This document shows, piece after piece, positions 52,145-61,619 of a stretch of DNA of 64,000 nt (its first letter is position 1; every line of letters starts with the position of its first letter). The notes beneath the pieces were generated by a model that saw only the letters and a list, made by a program, of their open reading frames with translations, had not been told where the DNA came from and made no database searches. Source of the stretch: CAZLMG01 sp964560765. GTDB lineage: Bacteria > Bdellovibrionota_B > Oligoflexia > Oligoflexales > CAZLMG01. The position numbers and the translations under genes are program-made. The DNA lies in NCBI GenBank assembly GCA_964560765.1, contig CAZLMG010000020.1:1-64000 (forward strand), in the 5' to 3' direction.

Positions 52145-53032
52145 CTAGTCCAGGGGCGAAAGCTTCAGAAGTACGTCTTGCAAACTCTTACGCAGCTCTT
52201 GCTCATCACTTGGCAATCGATTCGCCTCGGAACTGATGAAATTAAACAAGCTTTTCTTTGAAGTCATGTTGTCTGTGTAGGCACTCGTCGCGGCCGCGTT
52301 CAAAGCCGTTTGGGCATTTTTGCAAGGCTCGGCCGCTGGATCTGATGCGCACTCCTGCGCTAAGGACTCGCGTAACTGAGTGAACGTCATGCGCTGCTGC
52401 GTTGCCAAGATACGAACGCTACCTGCCAATCCCTGATCGAGAAGGTCAGTGAGCTCTGTCTCTAGCTTGATCAGGAGAGGGATCGCCGCCTCAACACTTT
52501 GTTCCGACTTGGCTTGCAACATAGGCGCATGCAAGGTTTGCAGTACCGTAGCATACTGCATGACAGAAGGATAATCAGGCATGGCGTATTGTCGGTCGAT
52601 ACGAACATAACAAGCTGCATCGACAACGTCTTCCCGCCGTGGTTGCACGTTGATCACAAAATCAGCACTATCGTACGGGATAACCACAAACTCTGCGAAC
52701 TGGGTTTTAGGACCCTCTTGCGCAACCTGTTTGCGCGCCCCATAAATTGCCCAAGAGACGTTTAGCGGCATCGCACACTCAATGCGTCCTGCGAACTTTA
52801 GTTGGTACGGCAACGTTTTGGTAACGGCATCTTCAGTCGGCGTCAACGCCGCCTTAAAGAGCGTGCTGATACCCCGACACTGACTTCTCTTGTTAGCGCC
52901 AGTATCACTGCTTTCACATTGGCGGTCAGCGCTCCAGCCCGTGCCGATCTCGCTGTCCAAATCGTAGCCCTGCTCGCTCGTGCCACATCCAAGACTCACA
53001 AATAGGGGAAGGGTATAAATCATCTTTTTCAT
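52145..53032 (-). CDS. Lipoprotein of unknown function
   Basis: The product is 295 residues with a lipoprotein signal (LPLFVSLGC). A first Cys-containing segment (RQCESSDTGANKRSQC) is followed by a beta-type domain to about residue 150 with two more Cys (RIECAMPL, DAACYVRID). A helical C-terminal half (QSVEAAIPLLIKLETELTDLL, QTALNAAATSAYTDN) has a further Cys pair. I recognise no family. ATG 53032 has AAGGAAA about ten bases upstream. A strong terminator follows the gene. No operon partner. Confidence 0.7.
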   Translation of the reverse strand: MKKMIYTLPLFVSLGCGTSEQGYDLDSEIGTGWSADRQCESSDTGANKRSQCRGISTLFKAALTPTEDAVTKTLPYQLKFAGRIECAMPLNVSWAIYGARKQVAQEGPKTQFAEFVVIPYDSADFVINVQPRREDVVDAACYVRIDRQYAMPDYPSVMQYATVLQTLHAPMLQAKSEQSVEAAIPLLIKLETELTDLLDQGLAGSVRILATQQRMTFTQLRESLAQECASDPAAEPCKNAQTALNAAATSAYTDNMTSKKSLFNFISSEANRLPSDEQELRKSLQDVLLKLSPLD

Positions 53033-53369
53033 AACTTCGTTTCCTTGTTTAGTTGATTCTCGCTCAAGACAATGGGGGCTGCAGAGCTTGGCGACCGCGT
53101 TCTACATCGCAACCCCCATGCCATCCGCAAATAGACATTTTTCGCTTTTATATCAGCTAGTTACACTCTTAGCACCCCGGCTCGATTCGGCCCAGCTTGG
53201 GACATCTGGCCAGCAACGGGCCGCCCCCTACCTCGGTATCGACATGTAACCTACTGATTCTTGGGCCATGAAAATTGGCAAGCGCCTTGCTCATAGAGCG
53301 AGGGCGCTGCGGAAGAAGACCACAAGATTTTTTTTGAGCCATACATAAACAGTCTATCGGAGTTCATCT
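53033..53369. other. 337-base divergent intergenic region
   Basis: Between the minus-strand lipoprotein and the plus-strand LRR lipoprotein I see no convincing small gene. It holds an imperfect GC-rich inverted repeat (GCGCCTTGCTC / GAGCGAGGGCGC near 53279-53308) and a TATAAAA reading toward the minus gene near 53140. Promoters for both genes must lie here but none is clear by eye. Confidence 0.5.
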
Positions 53370-54236
53370 ATGCGAACGTATGCACTATCACTAGCCCTAT
53401 TGAGCATGGGCGTCATCGCCTGTGGTAAATCCGAAAGCGTCACCAGCAAAAACTTTTCCGACGTAGAACCTACAGATGACAACGAAGGCGAGCACCGCCC
53501 AGAACCCGAAGCGCCAGCATCAGCAAACGTCCCAAGCATCTCTCCTGCCGCCGCAGACTCGACGCCTGCGACGATAACAGGGGCTGCGACTCCATCAACC
53601 ACGCTGGGATTCTGGCTGGCAGAGCGTGGCGAAGACGGCTTCTACCGTGTCCATTGCAAAGATGGCACTGTGGAGGTTGGTGTCGCCGCGGAGAGCATTC
53701 ACCAACCGACCGTCTGCCGGCAACAAAGGACATTCATCGACTGGTGCACATACTTGCCCGACTCAGAGGCACTGAAGAGGACCATTGATGTTCTGAAATC
53801 GCTTGCGGGCACCGATTATTGCCCGGACGTGCATCGCTGGTTGTTATCGGTAGAGTCACTCGATCTATCTAGTCGCGGACTATCCGACCTCCGCCCTCTG
53901 GCAACCCTTCCCCACTTGACTTCGATCAACTTGTGGAACAATCAGATTAGCGAAATTCATGCTCTGGCGAGTTTGCAGGACTTGCGGAATCTGATCATCG
54001 GCCGCAATCAGGTCAAGTCACTAGAGCCTCTCAAGTTGCACGCATGGCTCGAGTACCTGCACATTGACTCGAACAAAGTCGAAAGCCTGGAGTTTTTGCG
54101 AGAGTCGAAACGCTTGCGTACCTTCTACGGCGCGCGAAATCCCATCATCAAGGATGCGACGCGCTGCCCAACAACGGGGGCCAGCTCTGCTGTCAACGCT
54201 TTCTGTGCTGCTCTACCTGCTCCGGTGCAGCCATGA
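53370..54236 (+). CDS. Leucine-rich-repeat lipoprotein (paralogue A)
   Basis: The product is 288 residues. The lipobox MGVIAC is followed by a Pro/Ala/Glu-rich stretch (about 30-75), a short Cys-containing domain (YRVHCKDGTVEVG; VCRQQRTFIDWC) and from about 160 internalin-like leucine-rich repeats of 22 residues (LDLSSRGLSDLRPLATLPHL, INLWNNQISEIHALASL, LIIGRNQVKSLEPL, LHIDSNKVESLEFL). Such repeats form a curved protein-binding face. CGGAG precedes ATG 53370. It overlaps the next gene by four bases (ATGA). The next gene has the same domain order, so the two are tandem duplicates. Confidence 0.8.
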   Translation: MRTYALSLALLSMGVIACGKSESVTSKNFSDVEPTDDNEGEHRPEPEAPASANVPSISPAAADSTPATITGAATPSTTLGFWLAERGEDGFYRVHCKDGTVEVGVAAESIHQPTVCRQQRTFIDWCTYLPDSEALKRTIDVLKSLAGTDYCPDVHRWLLSVESLDLSSRGLSDLRPLATLPHLTSINLWNNQISEIHALASLQDLRNLIIGRNQVKSLEPLKLHAWLEYLHIDSNKVESLEFLRESKRLRTFYGARNPIIKDATRCPTTGASSAVNAFCAALPAPVQP

Positions 54237-54970
54237 TTCATATTGCACCACCGATCATCGGCCTTCTGATTGTACTCACCTTCGGGCAAGCTTGTGCGAA
54301 AGATGAGGTACCCAGCGATAGCTCGCTGCAAGGGTTGGACGATATTGTTCGTATGGAAAGAAATGAATCGACTGGCTATTGGGAAGTCACCTGCCGCAGC
54401 GGCGCACAGGTATACGCACTGAGTGAAAGAGACCTGCTGGACGGTGCCATTTGCCGCGATAGCCCCGTCGCTCCATTCAAGCAGTGGTGTGAGTCAGCTA
54501 AGGTAGGCTACAAACCACCGGCGACTCAAGCCTTGATGCGCCTGGCTAAGGTTGAGTCCTGCGAGGACGCCGGTGAAATCCTGGCAAGCCAATTGACATT
54601 GGATCTGCGCGGCCAGGGCATCGTCGGTGTCGAGCCCATTGCGTCTTTGACCCAATTGGAATATCTCGATTTGAGTAAGAATCCCTTACTTTTCACATCA
54701 AAACTTCACACATTAAAATCTCTGCGGCACCTCATACTCAGTCATACTGACATCACCTCCTTGACGTTCACCTCGCAAATGCTCGGGCTGCGGACCCTAT
54801 GGATTGACGGCAATCGCATCACATCGTTGCAGCCACTCGTGCCATTGATCAACCTCCATACGCTGGTCATTTCCGGTAATCCCATTATGAAGTCCGAAGA
54901 GACCTGCCCTACACTTTCAGCAAATCGAGCACTTACCGAAGTGTGTCGAAAGCTTCGAGCAACTCCATGA
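54233..54970 (+). CDS. Leucine-rich-repeat lipoprotein (paralogue B)
   Basis: The product is 245 residues. ATG 54233 overlaps the stop of paralogue A. Its signal peptide ends in TFGQAC. It has the same order as paralogue A but without the Pro-rich spacer: a small Cys domain (YWEVTCRSGAQVYAL; GAICRDSP; QWCESAK), then LRRs (LDLRGQGIVGVEPIASLTQL, LDLSKNPLLFTSKLHTL, LILSHTDITSLTF, LWIDGNRITSLQPL). Both proteins end in an ISGNPI/ARNPI-type cap with a Cys-containing segment (ETCPTLSANRALTEVC). Likely a surface protein-binding pair. It overlaps the third gene by four bases. Confidence 0.8.
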   Translation: MIHIAPPIIGLLIVLTFGQACAKDEVPSDSSLQGLDDIVRMERNESTGYWEVTCRSGAQVYALSERDLLDGAICRDSPVAPFKQWCESAKVGYKPPATQALMRLAKVESCEDAGEILASQLTLDLRGQGIVGVEPIASLTQLEYLDLSKNPLLFTSKLHTLKSLRHLILSHTDITSLTFTSQMLGLRTLWIDGNRITSLQPLVPLINLHTLVISGNPIMKSEETCPTLSANRALTEVCRKLRATP

Positions 54971-56268
54971 CAATAAAACTCTCCATCGCTGGATTATTGA
55001 CCATGAATTTGGTAGCGTGCGGGCCCATCATGAGCTCGCGCGCCTCCCAAAACGAGGCGGACTTGGCGAACCAAGATGGTTCAATTGCTTCTAGCTCTCA
55101 AGCAAAAGCCCACTGGCCAGCCTTACGCGAAGTTACGGCGCACCCGGACATCCCCACCGAGCTCATGCAGCATTTCGCCTTCTATGCACAAGCTGAAGGC
55201 ACCAGCGATCAAATCTACTATGCACCGCATAAGGTCGAAATTGCCAAGACAGCAGACTATTCACAAAAGCCCGAATTCACGATTCAAGAATTCACCGAGT
55301 CGAACCCACCACTTGCCGGCGAAAAATTGTTGCGAATTGCAGGTAAATGGGACCTGTTAAAGGGAAGCCAAGGGCACCGTAAGATTCTGAGCCTGGCTCG
55401 TTTTTATGATGTGAATCTACACCCGGCACCGGTCCATGGATGGCGCGTCGAATTCCTGATTGGGCGGCAAGCCGTCCGTGAAGATGGAACGTTCGAAGTC
55501 GACTGCTTTCGCAGCCACGGGGGGCATCTTGTTGCCCCCGATACTAAAGTCATTGCTGACTGCTTCACCAAAAATAGCGTTCGACCTGGCTACGATATCA
55601 ATCTCGATTTAGTTTATAAATTCTTTGCGCACGTATCAGCTGATCAATATGCAGCCGGCTCCATACCCTTTCAGCTCACCACAACTCCAAATTGGCAGCA
55701 AGCTATCGCCGACCAGCTACAGCATGGGGGCGCATGGGACTCCATCGTTCAAGGCATCGTCACCTGGAAACTCCCAGGCCCCAAGCCAGACGCGGAAGTC
55801 ACACTAGAAATTGACTGGGAGCAGCTATCGGAAACTGCCCTCAGCGAAATGTCACGCCACGGCTTCAAAGTTTCAACGCACATCATGAAAAGCTTCCTCG
55901 AGGACTTGCTCATGACGGACGAATGGCCAAACGCTGTCAGAGTCCAATGGACGTCCGGAATCAGTCGAGAAGAGCTCCACCACCAGCCACATGCCCTTGA
56001 AGCCGCAATCGCCGAAATGGAATGGCATTTAGCTTCGCGCATCTTTCAAAGGCTGAAAGTTGACAGCGACACAAGCGGCGCCCCTCTTTGGACCCTTCGC
56101 GGCCGCTATCATGGTCCTCGGCATGAGTCACTAAGGCTACCATTTTCCAAGAGCGGCCCCGCCCCCATGCAGGTAACCCAGCTCAACGCCACTTGCATCG
56201 AAGGCGAAATCAATCGACCCTTACGATGGAGTCAACGCGAAGCCTGTAAAACACTTCTGGATTACTAA
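54967..56268 (+). CDS. Lipoprotein of unknown function in the LRR operon
   Basis: The product is 433 residues, starting at ATG 54967 which overlaps the TGA of paralogue B (ATGA); an in-frame GTG at 54943 is less likely. The lipobox is MNLVAC. The mature part is a mixed alpha/beta chain with few Cys (FEVDCFRSHGG; VIADCFTKNS; NATCIEGE, EACKTLL) and a strand-rich central part (YDINLDLVYKFFAHVSADQY). I recognise no family. With the two LRR lipoproteins it forms a coupled three-gene operon, so it is probably a partner in the same surface complex. Confidence 0.65.
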   Translation: MTIKLSIAGLLTMNLVACGPIMSSRASQNEADLANQDGSIASSSQAKAHWPALREVTAHPDIPTELMQHFAFYAQAEGTSDQIYYAPHKVEIAKTADYSQKPEFTIQEFTESNPPLAGEKLLRIAGKWDLLKGSQGHRKILSLARFYDVNLHPAPVHGWRVEFLIGRQAVREDGTFEVDCFRSHGGHLVAPDTKVIADCFTKNSVRPGYDINLDLVYKFFAHVSADQYAAGSIPFQLTTTPNWQQAIADQLQHGGAWDSIVQGIVTWKLPGPKPDAEVTLEIDWEQLSETALSEMSRHGFKVSTHIMKSFLEDLLMTDEWPNAVRVQWTSGISREELHHQPHALEAAIAEMEWHLASRIFQRLKVDSDTSGAPLWTLRGRYHGPRHESLRLPFSKSGPAPMQVTQLNATCIEGEINRPLRWSQREACKTLLDY

Positions 56269-56360
56269 CGCTAGGCGCAGGAAAGAGTGGGACGGACGCG
56301 CAAAATGCCCTAGAATACCCTATCGCGCATTCTCTATGGCCAATTGCGGATAGGTTCACC

Positions 56361-58697
56361 TTGAATCGACTGACTTCAGCTTGGCGAAACTTGTCCTGGC
56401 GTCGCACGTCGACTTTCATATCGACGCTGGCCGTAGCCAGCATATTCATTTTCATGTTTTTGCGACTCACGACGATCATGAGTCAGCATGAGCTTTCGCT
56501 GGTTGACGGCAAGGAGGTGTTCAATGCGAGCAGCCCACCCCTAAAGGTCTGGATCCGCGCTGCCGGTGACCAGCTTTGCCCGGAGAATCCGTGCTGGTTG
56601 ACGTCAGAGTTTCAACCTGATGCTATCTGGAGCACATCCGATTTCCCCTCCACATCGACACTGGACTTTCTCAAGGGAAGGGCGACTCAGCCCACGGCGG
56701 TTAACTACCTCATCGATGTCAAAATGCCAGCCGAGCTACTTAATTTCAGAGAGAGTTTGGCGGTGACATTGGTCGGCATCAATCATCGCCAATACTCGAT
56801 CTTCGTCAATGGTCGAGAATATTTGACCCGCAACAGTGAAAGCTCGAAGTACAACAGCGCTGTCATACGCATTGATTCACAACGCTCCAGCAATCGAATC
56901 GGCATCTATGCCAAGCTATCCCCTGGGGAAGTAGGTCTTGCCAGTTACGCCGCCGCACTCATAGGTCCCGAGAGCCGGCTTACCGAGGTTTACAATCTCA
57001 GCGATCGCAACGATAACATGTACAACCTGGTCTTAGCGCTTGCGACTGGGGCTATTTGTGTACTCTTCGCACTTCAATTCTCTGTTCGCGTTCCGGTTCC
57101 CGGCAGTTTAGCCTTTATTGGCTATAGCGCCGCAGTCACAATGGAAAACGTCATCAAGACACCAATCTTTCGCGACGATATGGGTTTCCATACGGTTGTC
57201 GCTAGTTACTACTTCTGTCAGCTAGCGGCAATGCTGTGTCTCGTCTTTTTCGTGCTGCGATTCACCCGGCAAGACTCCCTCGAACGCCGTTTTGCCATTG
57301 TATCTTCAGGGATCGTTGTCATCTTTGCCCTGCTGGTGTGGGATGCCACCTTCACTAATCGCATCTATTCACTCGCCAATTTGGTAGCGACTTCGGTTTG
57401 GTTGAAAATGGGGGCCATCGCCATCGCATTCATGTTGTCATTACGCCGGCTGATTTTAGATATCCGCGGTGGCCGGGACCTCCCTCGCGTGCGCGCATCC
57501 TCGATACTAACCGGCGTCTTTGCCATCTATCTCATGGCCAGCGGAATCGATTACTTAGTGCTGCCCAGTGCTGGGTTCGAGCGGCGCATGATCTACGATC
57601 TGAGCGTGTTTCTCTATCTCGGGGTGGTTTTAGCCGCCCGCAGTTCTTGGCAAGTGCAAAAAATTGCGGCGCAGAGTCAGGAGCTAGCAAGACTAGGAGC
57701 CTCCGCCGCTCTTGGGAGTGCCATGCAAATCTTGGCGCACGACATTCGGCATCCCCTTGCCGAGTTGAAGAGAAATGCGGAAAGGAGCGGTATGGCCAAG
57801 ACCTTGAGCGCTATTCAGCGCAATGTTGTCCACATTGAGTCCATGCTGAACAACGTTCTCTCCGTGAATGCCTCAGAAACGTTGCAACTTGCACCTACTC
57901 ATATTGCCAAGTTGATTGCCAATTGCGCTGCCGACGTCCTCGAAGGTCGTCGTTCTTTTGAAGTGACCGCAAATCTAGTGAAACCTGTCGTCGCCATCGA
58001 TGAGTTTCGTTTTCGCCGCTTGCTAGACAATTTGCTCGTGAATGCCTTAGAAGCTACTGGTCCCGACGACCGCATTGTGATTTCTTTGTCCGACGCTGAT
58101 TCCGAAGAAGTCGCCGTCTCCATATTTAATTCGGGAAGCTACATCCATCCGGAAGATCGGCGCCGCATATTTGATCCGCGATTTACCAAGGGCAAAGCCA
58201 GCGGCAGTGGTCTAGGCTTAGCGATCGTTCAGAAGTACGTGCAAATGCACGGTGGCCGCATCGACGTGATATCGGAAATCGGCAGCGGCACAACCTTCAT
58301 TCTGCACTTTCCACAGCGGCAAGCTGCCGCAGTTGCGGCGCCACATCTGCACGTTCACGTCGTGGAGGACGACCCGTACCTGCTCCAAGAGCTGACGAGC
58401 CTGCTCGCTCACCCTTTTGAGCTACACGCGTCTCCGGAGGCATTTCTTGCCTCCTGGATGGAATTGTCGCATCCCGAACGCAGATTGGTGGTGACCGACT
58501 ACTTCTTCGCCGATAGCCGGCTGACCGGCATCGATGTGGCCAAGGCCGTTCGTAAACGTGGTGGCTGCTGTTACCTATTGACCAATCTGCGCCTTATTGC
58601 CAACGATGTTCGCCAGGAATTTGATCGCGTTTATGGCAAGGACCAACTTACAGAACTCGCTGACGAACTCCGAAAGGCGATGGGAAACAGAGATTGA
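56361..58697 (+). CDS. Hybrid sensor histidine kinase with extracytoplasmic sensor and C-terminal receiver
   Basis: The product is 778 residues with TTG 56361 as start. One N-terminal membrane anchor, an exported beta-type sensor to about 220 (VTLVGINHRQYSIFVNGREYL resembles the 7TMR-DISM jelly-roll domain), seven or eight hydrophobic segments to about 435, then HisKA (LAHDIRHPLAELKRNAERS), HATPase_c (LLDNLLVNALEATG, FDPRFTKGKASGSGLGLAIVQ) and a receiver (HVVEDDPYLL, VVTDYFFADS with the phospho-acceptor Asp, LLTNL, VYGKDQ). 7TMR-DISM kinases sense periplasmic or outer ligands, perhaps carbohydrates. It stands 92 bases after the LRR operon and may serve it. Confidence 0.8.
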   Translation: MNRLTSAWRNLSWRRTSTFISTLAVASIFIFMFLRLTTIMSQHELSLVDGKEVFNASSPPLKVWIRAAGDQLCPENPCWLTSEFQPDAIWSTSDFPSTSTLDFLKGRATQPTAVNYLIDVKMPAELLNFRESLAVTLVGINHRQYSIFVNGREYLTRNSESSKYNSAVIRIDSQRSSNRIGIYAKLSPGEVGLASYAAALIGPESRLTEVYNLSDRNDNMYNLVLALATGAICVLFALQFSVRVPVPGSLAFIGYSAAVTMENVIKTPIFRDDMGFHTVVASYYFCQLAAMLCLVFFVLRFTRQDSLERRFAIVSSGIVVIFALLVWDATFTNRIYSLANLVATSVWLKMGAIAIAFMLSLRRLILDIRGGRDLPRVRASSILTGVFAIYLMASGIDYLVLPSAGFERRMIYDLSVFLYLGVVLAARSSWQVQKIAAQSQELARLGASAALGSAMQILAHDIRHPLAELKRNAERSGMAKTLSAIQRNVVHIESMLNNVLSVNASETLQLAPTHIAKLIANCAADVLEGRRSFEVTANLVKPVVAIDEFRFRRLLDNLLVNALEATGPDDRIVISLSDADSEEVAVSIFNSGSYIHPEDRRRIFDPRFTKGKASGSGLGLAIVQKYVQMHGGRIDVISEIGSGTTFILHFPQRQAAAVAAPHLHVHVVEDDPYLLQELTSLLAHPFELHASPEAFLASWMELSHPERRLVVTDYFFADSRLTGIDVAKAVRKRGGCCYLLTNLRLIANDVRQEFDRVYGKDQLTELADELRKAMGNRD

Positions 58698-58752
58698 TTC
58701 CTACCTGGCTCGCGCTTCGCCTCGGCGTTTGCCTTTGAATCGAACGCCTCGT

Positions 58753-58782
58753 TTGACATGAGGCGCCGTGTAGTAGGATACT
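58753..58782 (+). promoter_or_regulatory. Sigma70-type promoter of the serpin gene
   Basis: TTGACA (58753-58758, perfect -35) and GATACT (58777-58782, 4 of 6) are 18 bases apart, 54 bases before ATG 58837. Transcription would begin near 58790. This makes the serpin a separately transcribed unit. Confidence 0.5.
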
Positions 58783-58836
58783 CTTGCCATCAGAGACTCA
58801 TTCGTTTTTGCTTTTACCAAACCACCGGAGACGCCG

Positions 58837-60132
58837 ATGAAGCTCTTTCTTTCAACTTTGTTGGGCATTAGTATAGCAACAGCTTGCAGAACAAGTCCGG
58901 AACCCGAGGCAGCCGCTGATCTTGCCGCAGATCGAACGGATAAGCGCCAATCCAACAATGAATTTGCATTCGACATGTATTCAACTCTGGCGAAGTCTTC
59001 GGAGCTGGCAAGCACCAATCTGTTCATTTCACCCGTGAGTATTTCCACGGCGTTTGGCATGACGTATCTCGGAGCGGATGGCAAGACTCGCGACGAAATG
59101 GCGAAGGTTCTGCGCATTTCGACGGATCATGATCAGGCTGGGATGGCATTCAAGACTCAACTCGACGATTTGCAGGCAACCAAGGCCGAGAATGGCTATG
59201 ACCTATTGATTGCCAACAAGATCTGGACGGCATCTGACATCAAATTTGAGGCGGATTTTTCTCAATCGACAAAGAAATACTTCCGTTCGCAGGCAGATAC
59301 GGTGGACTTCAAAAATGCCGCGGCGCGTAAGAAGGTCATCAAGGACATCAATCAGTGGGCTTCCGATAACACCAATCAGCGCATCACAAACATCGTCAAT
59401 GAACAGTTCATTCGACCAGAGATGAGCATCGTATTGGCAAACGCCGTCTATTTTCTAGGCGACTGGGAGAACCCTTTCCCAAACAGTGGACGGCCGTTGA
59501 AGATGGACTGGACGCGGGCTGACAAACGAAAAATCCAAGCCACGATGATGAGCCATGAAATGACCGTGAAACATACGGCGGGCGACAACTATCAAGCTGT
59601 CGAACTGCCTTACCGCGCCAACCAAGATGAACCGGCTCGTATTTCTATGGTTCTTGTATTGCCAAAAGAGGGGCAATCGTTGCAATCCCTCGATCGCATG
59701 CTCAATGAGAGTTCGTGGAATGAAATGACAAAGGAGATGGAGACCCAGCGCGTGAATGTGACCATTCCCAAATGGGAGGTGAAGGGAGAGTCGATTAAAC
59801 TGAAGGATTACCTCATATCGATGGGAATGAAGTCTGCGTGGGTAGCCTTCAATCCACGCGACTCTGATGGAACCGCAAATTTTTCTCGCATGAGCGCGAA
59901 CCGCAGCAACGTTTCTCTATCGCAAGCCCTGCACAAGACGTTTGTCAAAGTTGATGAAAAAGGCACCGAAGCTGCTGCGGTCACGGTCGTCGGCGGCGTC
60001 CGCGCGACGTCCATCGGACGCCCAGCGCTTCAATTCAACGCTAATCGTCCGTTCCTTTACGCCATTCGCGATATGAAGACTGGTCAGTTACTATTCATCG
60101 GCCGCATACTGGATCCATCTAGCGCGAAGTAA
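58837..60132 (+). CDS. Lipoprotein serpin (serine-protease inhibitor)
   Basis: The product is 431 residues: a lipoprotein signal (LLGISIATAC), a short linker, then a full serpin domain (FAFDMYSTLAKSSELASTNLFISPVSISTAFGM, ANAVYFLGDW, FVKVDEKGTEAAAVTV, NRPFLYAIRDMKTGQLLFIGRI). The hinge G376-T-E-A-A-A fits the inhibitory consensus (P15 to P9). By length P1 is Ala390, or Arg389 if the cut is one residue earlier, so a trypsin- or elastase-like target is possible. Serpins are rare in bacteria. As an outer-membrane lipoprotein it may shield the cell from its own or foreign proteases; exported M64 and M28 peptidases are encoded 10-14 kb away. Confidence 0.92.
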   Translation: MKLFLSTLLGISIATACRTSPEPEAAADLAADRTDKRQSNNEFAFDMYSTLAKSSELASTNLFISPVSISTAFGMTYLGADGKTRDEMAKVLRISTDHDQAGMAFKTQLDDLQATKAENGYDLLIANKIWTASDIKFEADFSQSTKKYFRSQADTVDFKNAAARKKVIKDINQWASDNTNQRITNIVNEQFIRPEMSIVLANAVYFLGDWENPFPNSGRPLKMDWTRADKRKIQATMMSHEMTVKHTAGDNYQAVELPYRANQDEPARISMVLVLPKEGQSLQSLDRMLNESSWNEMTKEMETQRVNVTIPKWEVKGESIKLKDYLISMGMKSAWVAFNPRDSDGTANFSRMSANRSNVSLSQALHKTFVKVDEKGTEAAAVTVVGGVRATSIGRPALQFNANRPFLYAIRDMKTGQLLFIGRILDPSSAK

Positions 60133-60188
60133 CTTCAACGTGTGGGGTGGCTGCCGAGCACAACGACTCGTCGTCCACCGCGAGTTTC

Positions 60189-61619
60189 TCAATGGCGGGG
60201 TGTTGCCCCGCTCAGCGCGCCCTTCACCCGCGTTTGCCACTCGATCAGCACTCGTTCAACTTCTGCAGCTTTCCCCTGCTCGGCTTGCCGTGACAAATCC
60301 TGAATCTCCCTGAGGCTAGGCAGCGGCACGCTAGCCGTAATACCATGCGGTTTAGCTGCGAGCACTGAGCCCGCCCGCAAACTCTCAACCGGCTGCGCAA
60401 GACGGCCGGTCACGCTCGACGGCGACAATGCATTCTGCCTCGAAGCCCAATCGGCACGCAAATCAATGAACAATCTACCGACCACATCTGCCAGTACCTG
60501 CGCATGAATCGAAGCGCGCACTGCGTTGACCTGTGCATTCTGTGCATACGAAAATGGGTTGACGTCGGATGCCGTCGATAACGGTAGACCGGCAACATCT
60601 CGGCGAACAGAAATTCGAGCTAGGCCCGCCAAACCTTCCGCCTGCCCATTGAGCAGCTTCTGTCCTTCGACACTCAAGATGTAGTCGACAAAAGCTTGCG
60701 CCAACTCAGGCTCACTGGCACCTTTGACGATGCCGATGGGATCAGACACCAACATGGTGGGCTCTGCTAAAGGGAGGAATCGAAAGCGACGTCCGACCTG
60801 CTGTTGAGCTACTCCCCGCGCCAAGTAATCGATACTAAATGCCGCGTGTTGCTTTCCCTTAAGAACATCGTCGACAGCATCCTCCGAGCGCAACGCTACC
60901 TGAGCACCCGGCCGATAGAGACGCGCTAGATACTCAGCCGTCTCGGGCCAGCCGTGGATGCTTACCATTTGTCGTACGGCTTCGGCAAAAGTGCTGGAAT
61001 ATCGCGGGTCCTGCGCCGCAACCTTCGGCAAGCTGCCCACAGGTGAAAGCAAATCTTCTCGAAGTTGAGTTGTCGTTACCTGGCTACCAGGTGCCAGCGG
61101 TGGCATCTCATATCGACTCAAGTCTACCAACAAGCCAAACGCGCTTAAAGATGTTGCGGCCCATGTTTTATCTTGGGCTGCCGAATTCACACCAAGTTCC
61201 TGCAACGCCTTCAAATCACTCTGTACATCCTTCGACAGAGCCATCGGACGCAGTAGTCCGTCCTGACGCAACGACTGTAGATTATACTCGCCTCCACCCC
61301 AGACGACGTCGATTCCCCAATTCGATTGATGGCTTGCAGCTTTCTCCATCACAAAACGTCGATTTCGTGACGTTCCCCCTTGATTAATCCAGCTAACTCT
61401 TACGACTTTATTTTGGGATCTTTGATAGTGGTCGGTGAACCCTGACGCTACGGCTTGCAATACATCCGGATGATGCGACGTCACGATAACGATTCGCGCT
61501 TGTTGGCGAAGCTCAGCAGGTTTTTTTTTGCTCTGCTCCCCAACATTCATATTCGAATTCGACGCCCCGATGCTTGAGCCTGCAACTGCAATCATGATTG
61601 CTTTTCGGATCGTATTCAT
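60189..61619 (-). CDS. Iron(III)-type extracellular solute-binding protein
   Basis: The product is 476 residues. The N-terminus is a signal peptide (IMIAVAGSSIGAS). The fold matches family 1 ABC substrate-binding proteins for ferric iron or similar (IVIVTSHHPDVLQAVASGF, VSWINQGGTSRNRRFVMEKA, IDVVWGGGEYNLQSLRQDGLLRP, YLARLYRPGAQVALRSEDA, ELAQAFVDYILSVEGQKLL). A C-terminal extension of about 110 residues is unusual. No permease or ATPase gene is beside it; instead it is coupled (TAATG) to a lipoprotein gene. It may be an orphan binding protein in an envelope complex. A GCGGGG/CCCCGC hairpin (60195-60211) spans the stop region. Confidence 0.8.
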   Translation of the reverse strand: MNTIRKAIMIAVAGSSIGASNSNMNVGEQSKKKPAELRQQARIVIVTSHHPDVLQAVASGFTDHYQRSQNKVVRVSWINQGGTSRNRRFVMEKAASHQSNWGIDVVWGGGEYNLQSLRQDGLLRPMALSKDVQSDLKALQELGVNSAAQDKTWAATSLSAFGLLVDLSRYEMPPLAPGSQVTTTQLREDLLSPVGSLPKVAAQDPRYSSTFAEAVRQMVSIHGWPETAEYLARLYRPGAQVALRSEDAVDDVLKGKQHAAFSIDYLARGVAQQQVGRRFRFLPLAEPTMLVSDPIGIVKGASEPELAQAFVDYILSVEGQKLLNGQAEGLAGLARISVRRDVAGLPLSTASDVNPFSYAQNAQVNAVRASIHAQVLADVVGRLFIDLRADWASRQNALSPSSVTGRLAQPVESLRAGSVLAAKPHGITASVPLPSLREIQDLSRQAEQGKAAEVERVLIEWQTRVKGALSGATPRH

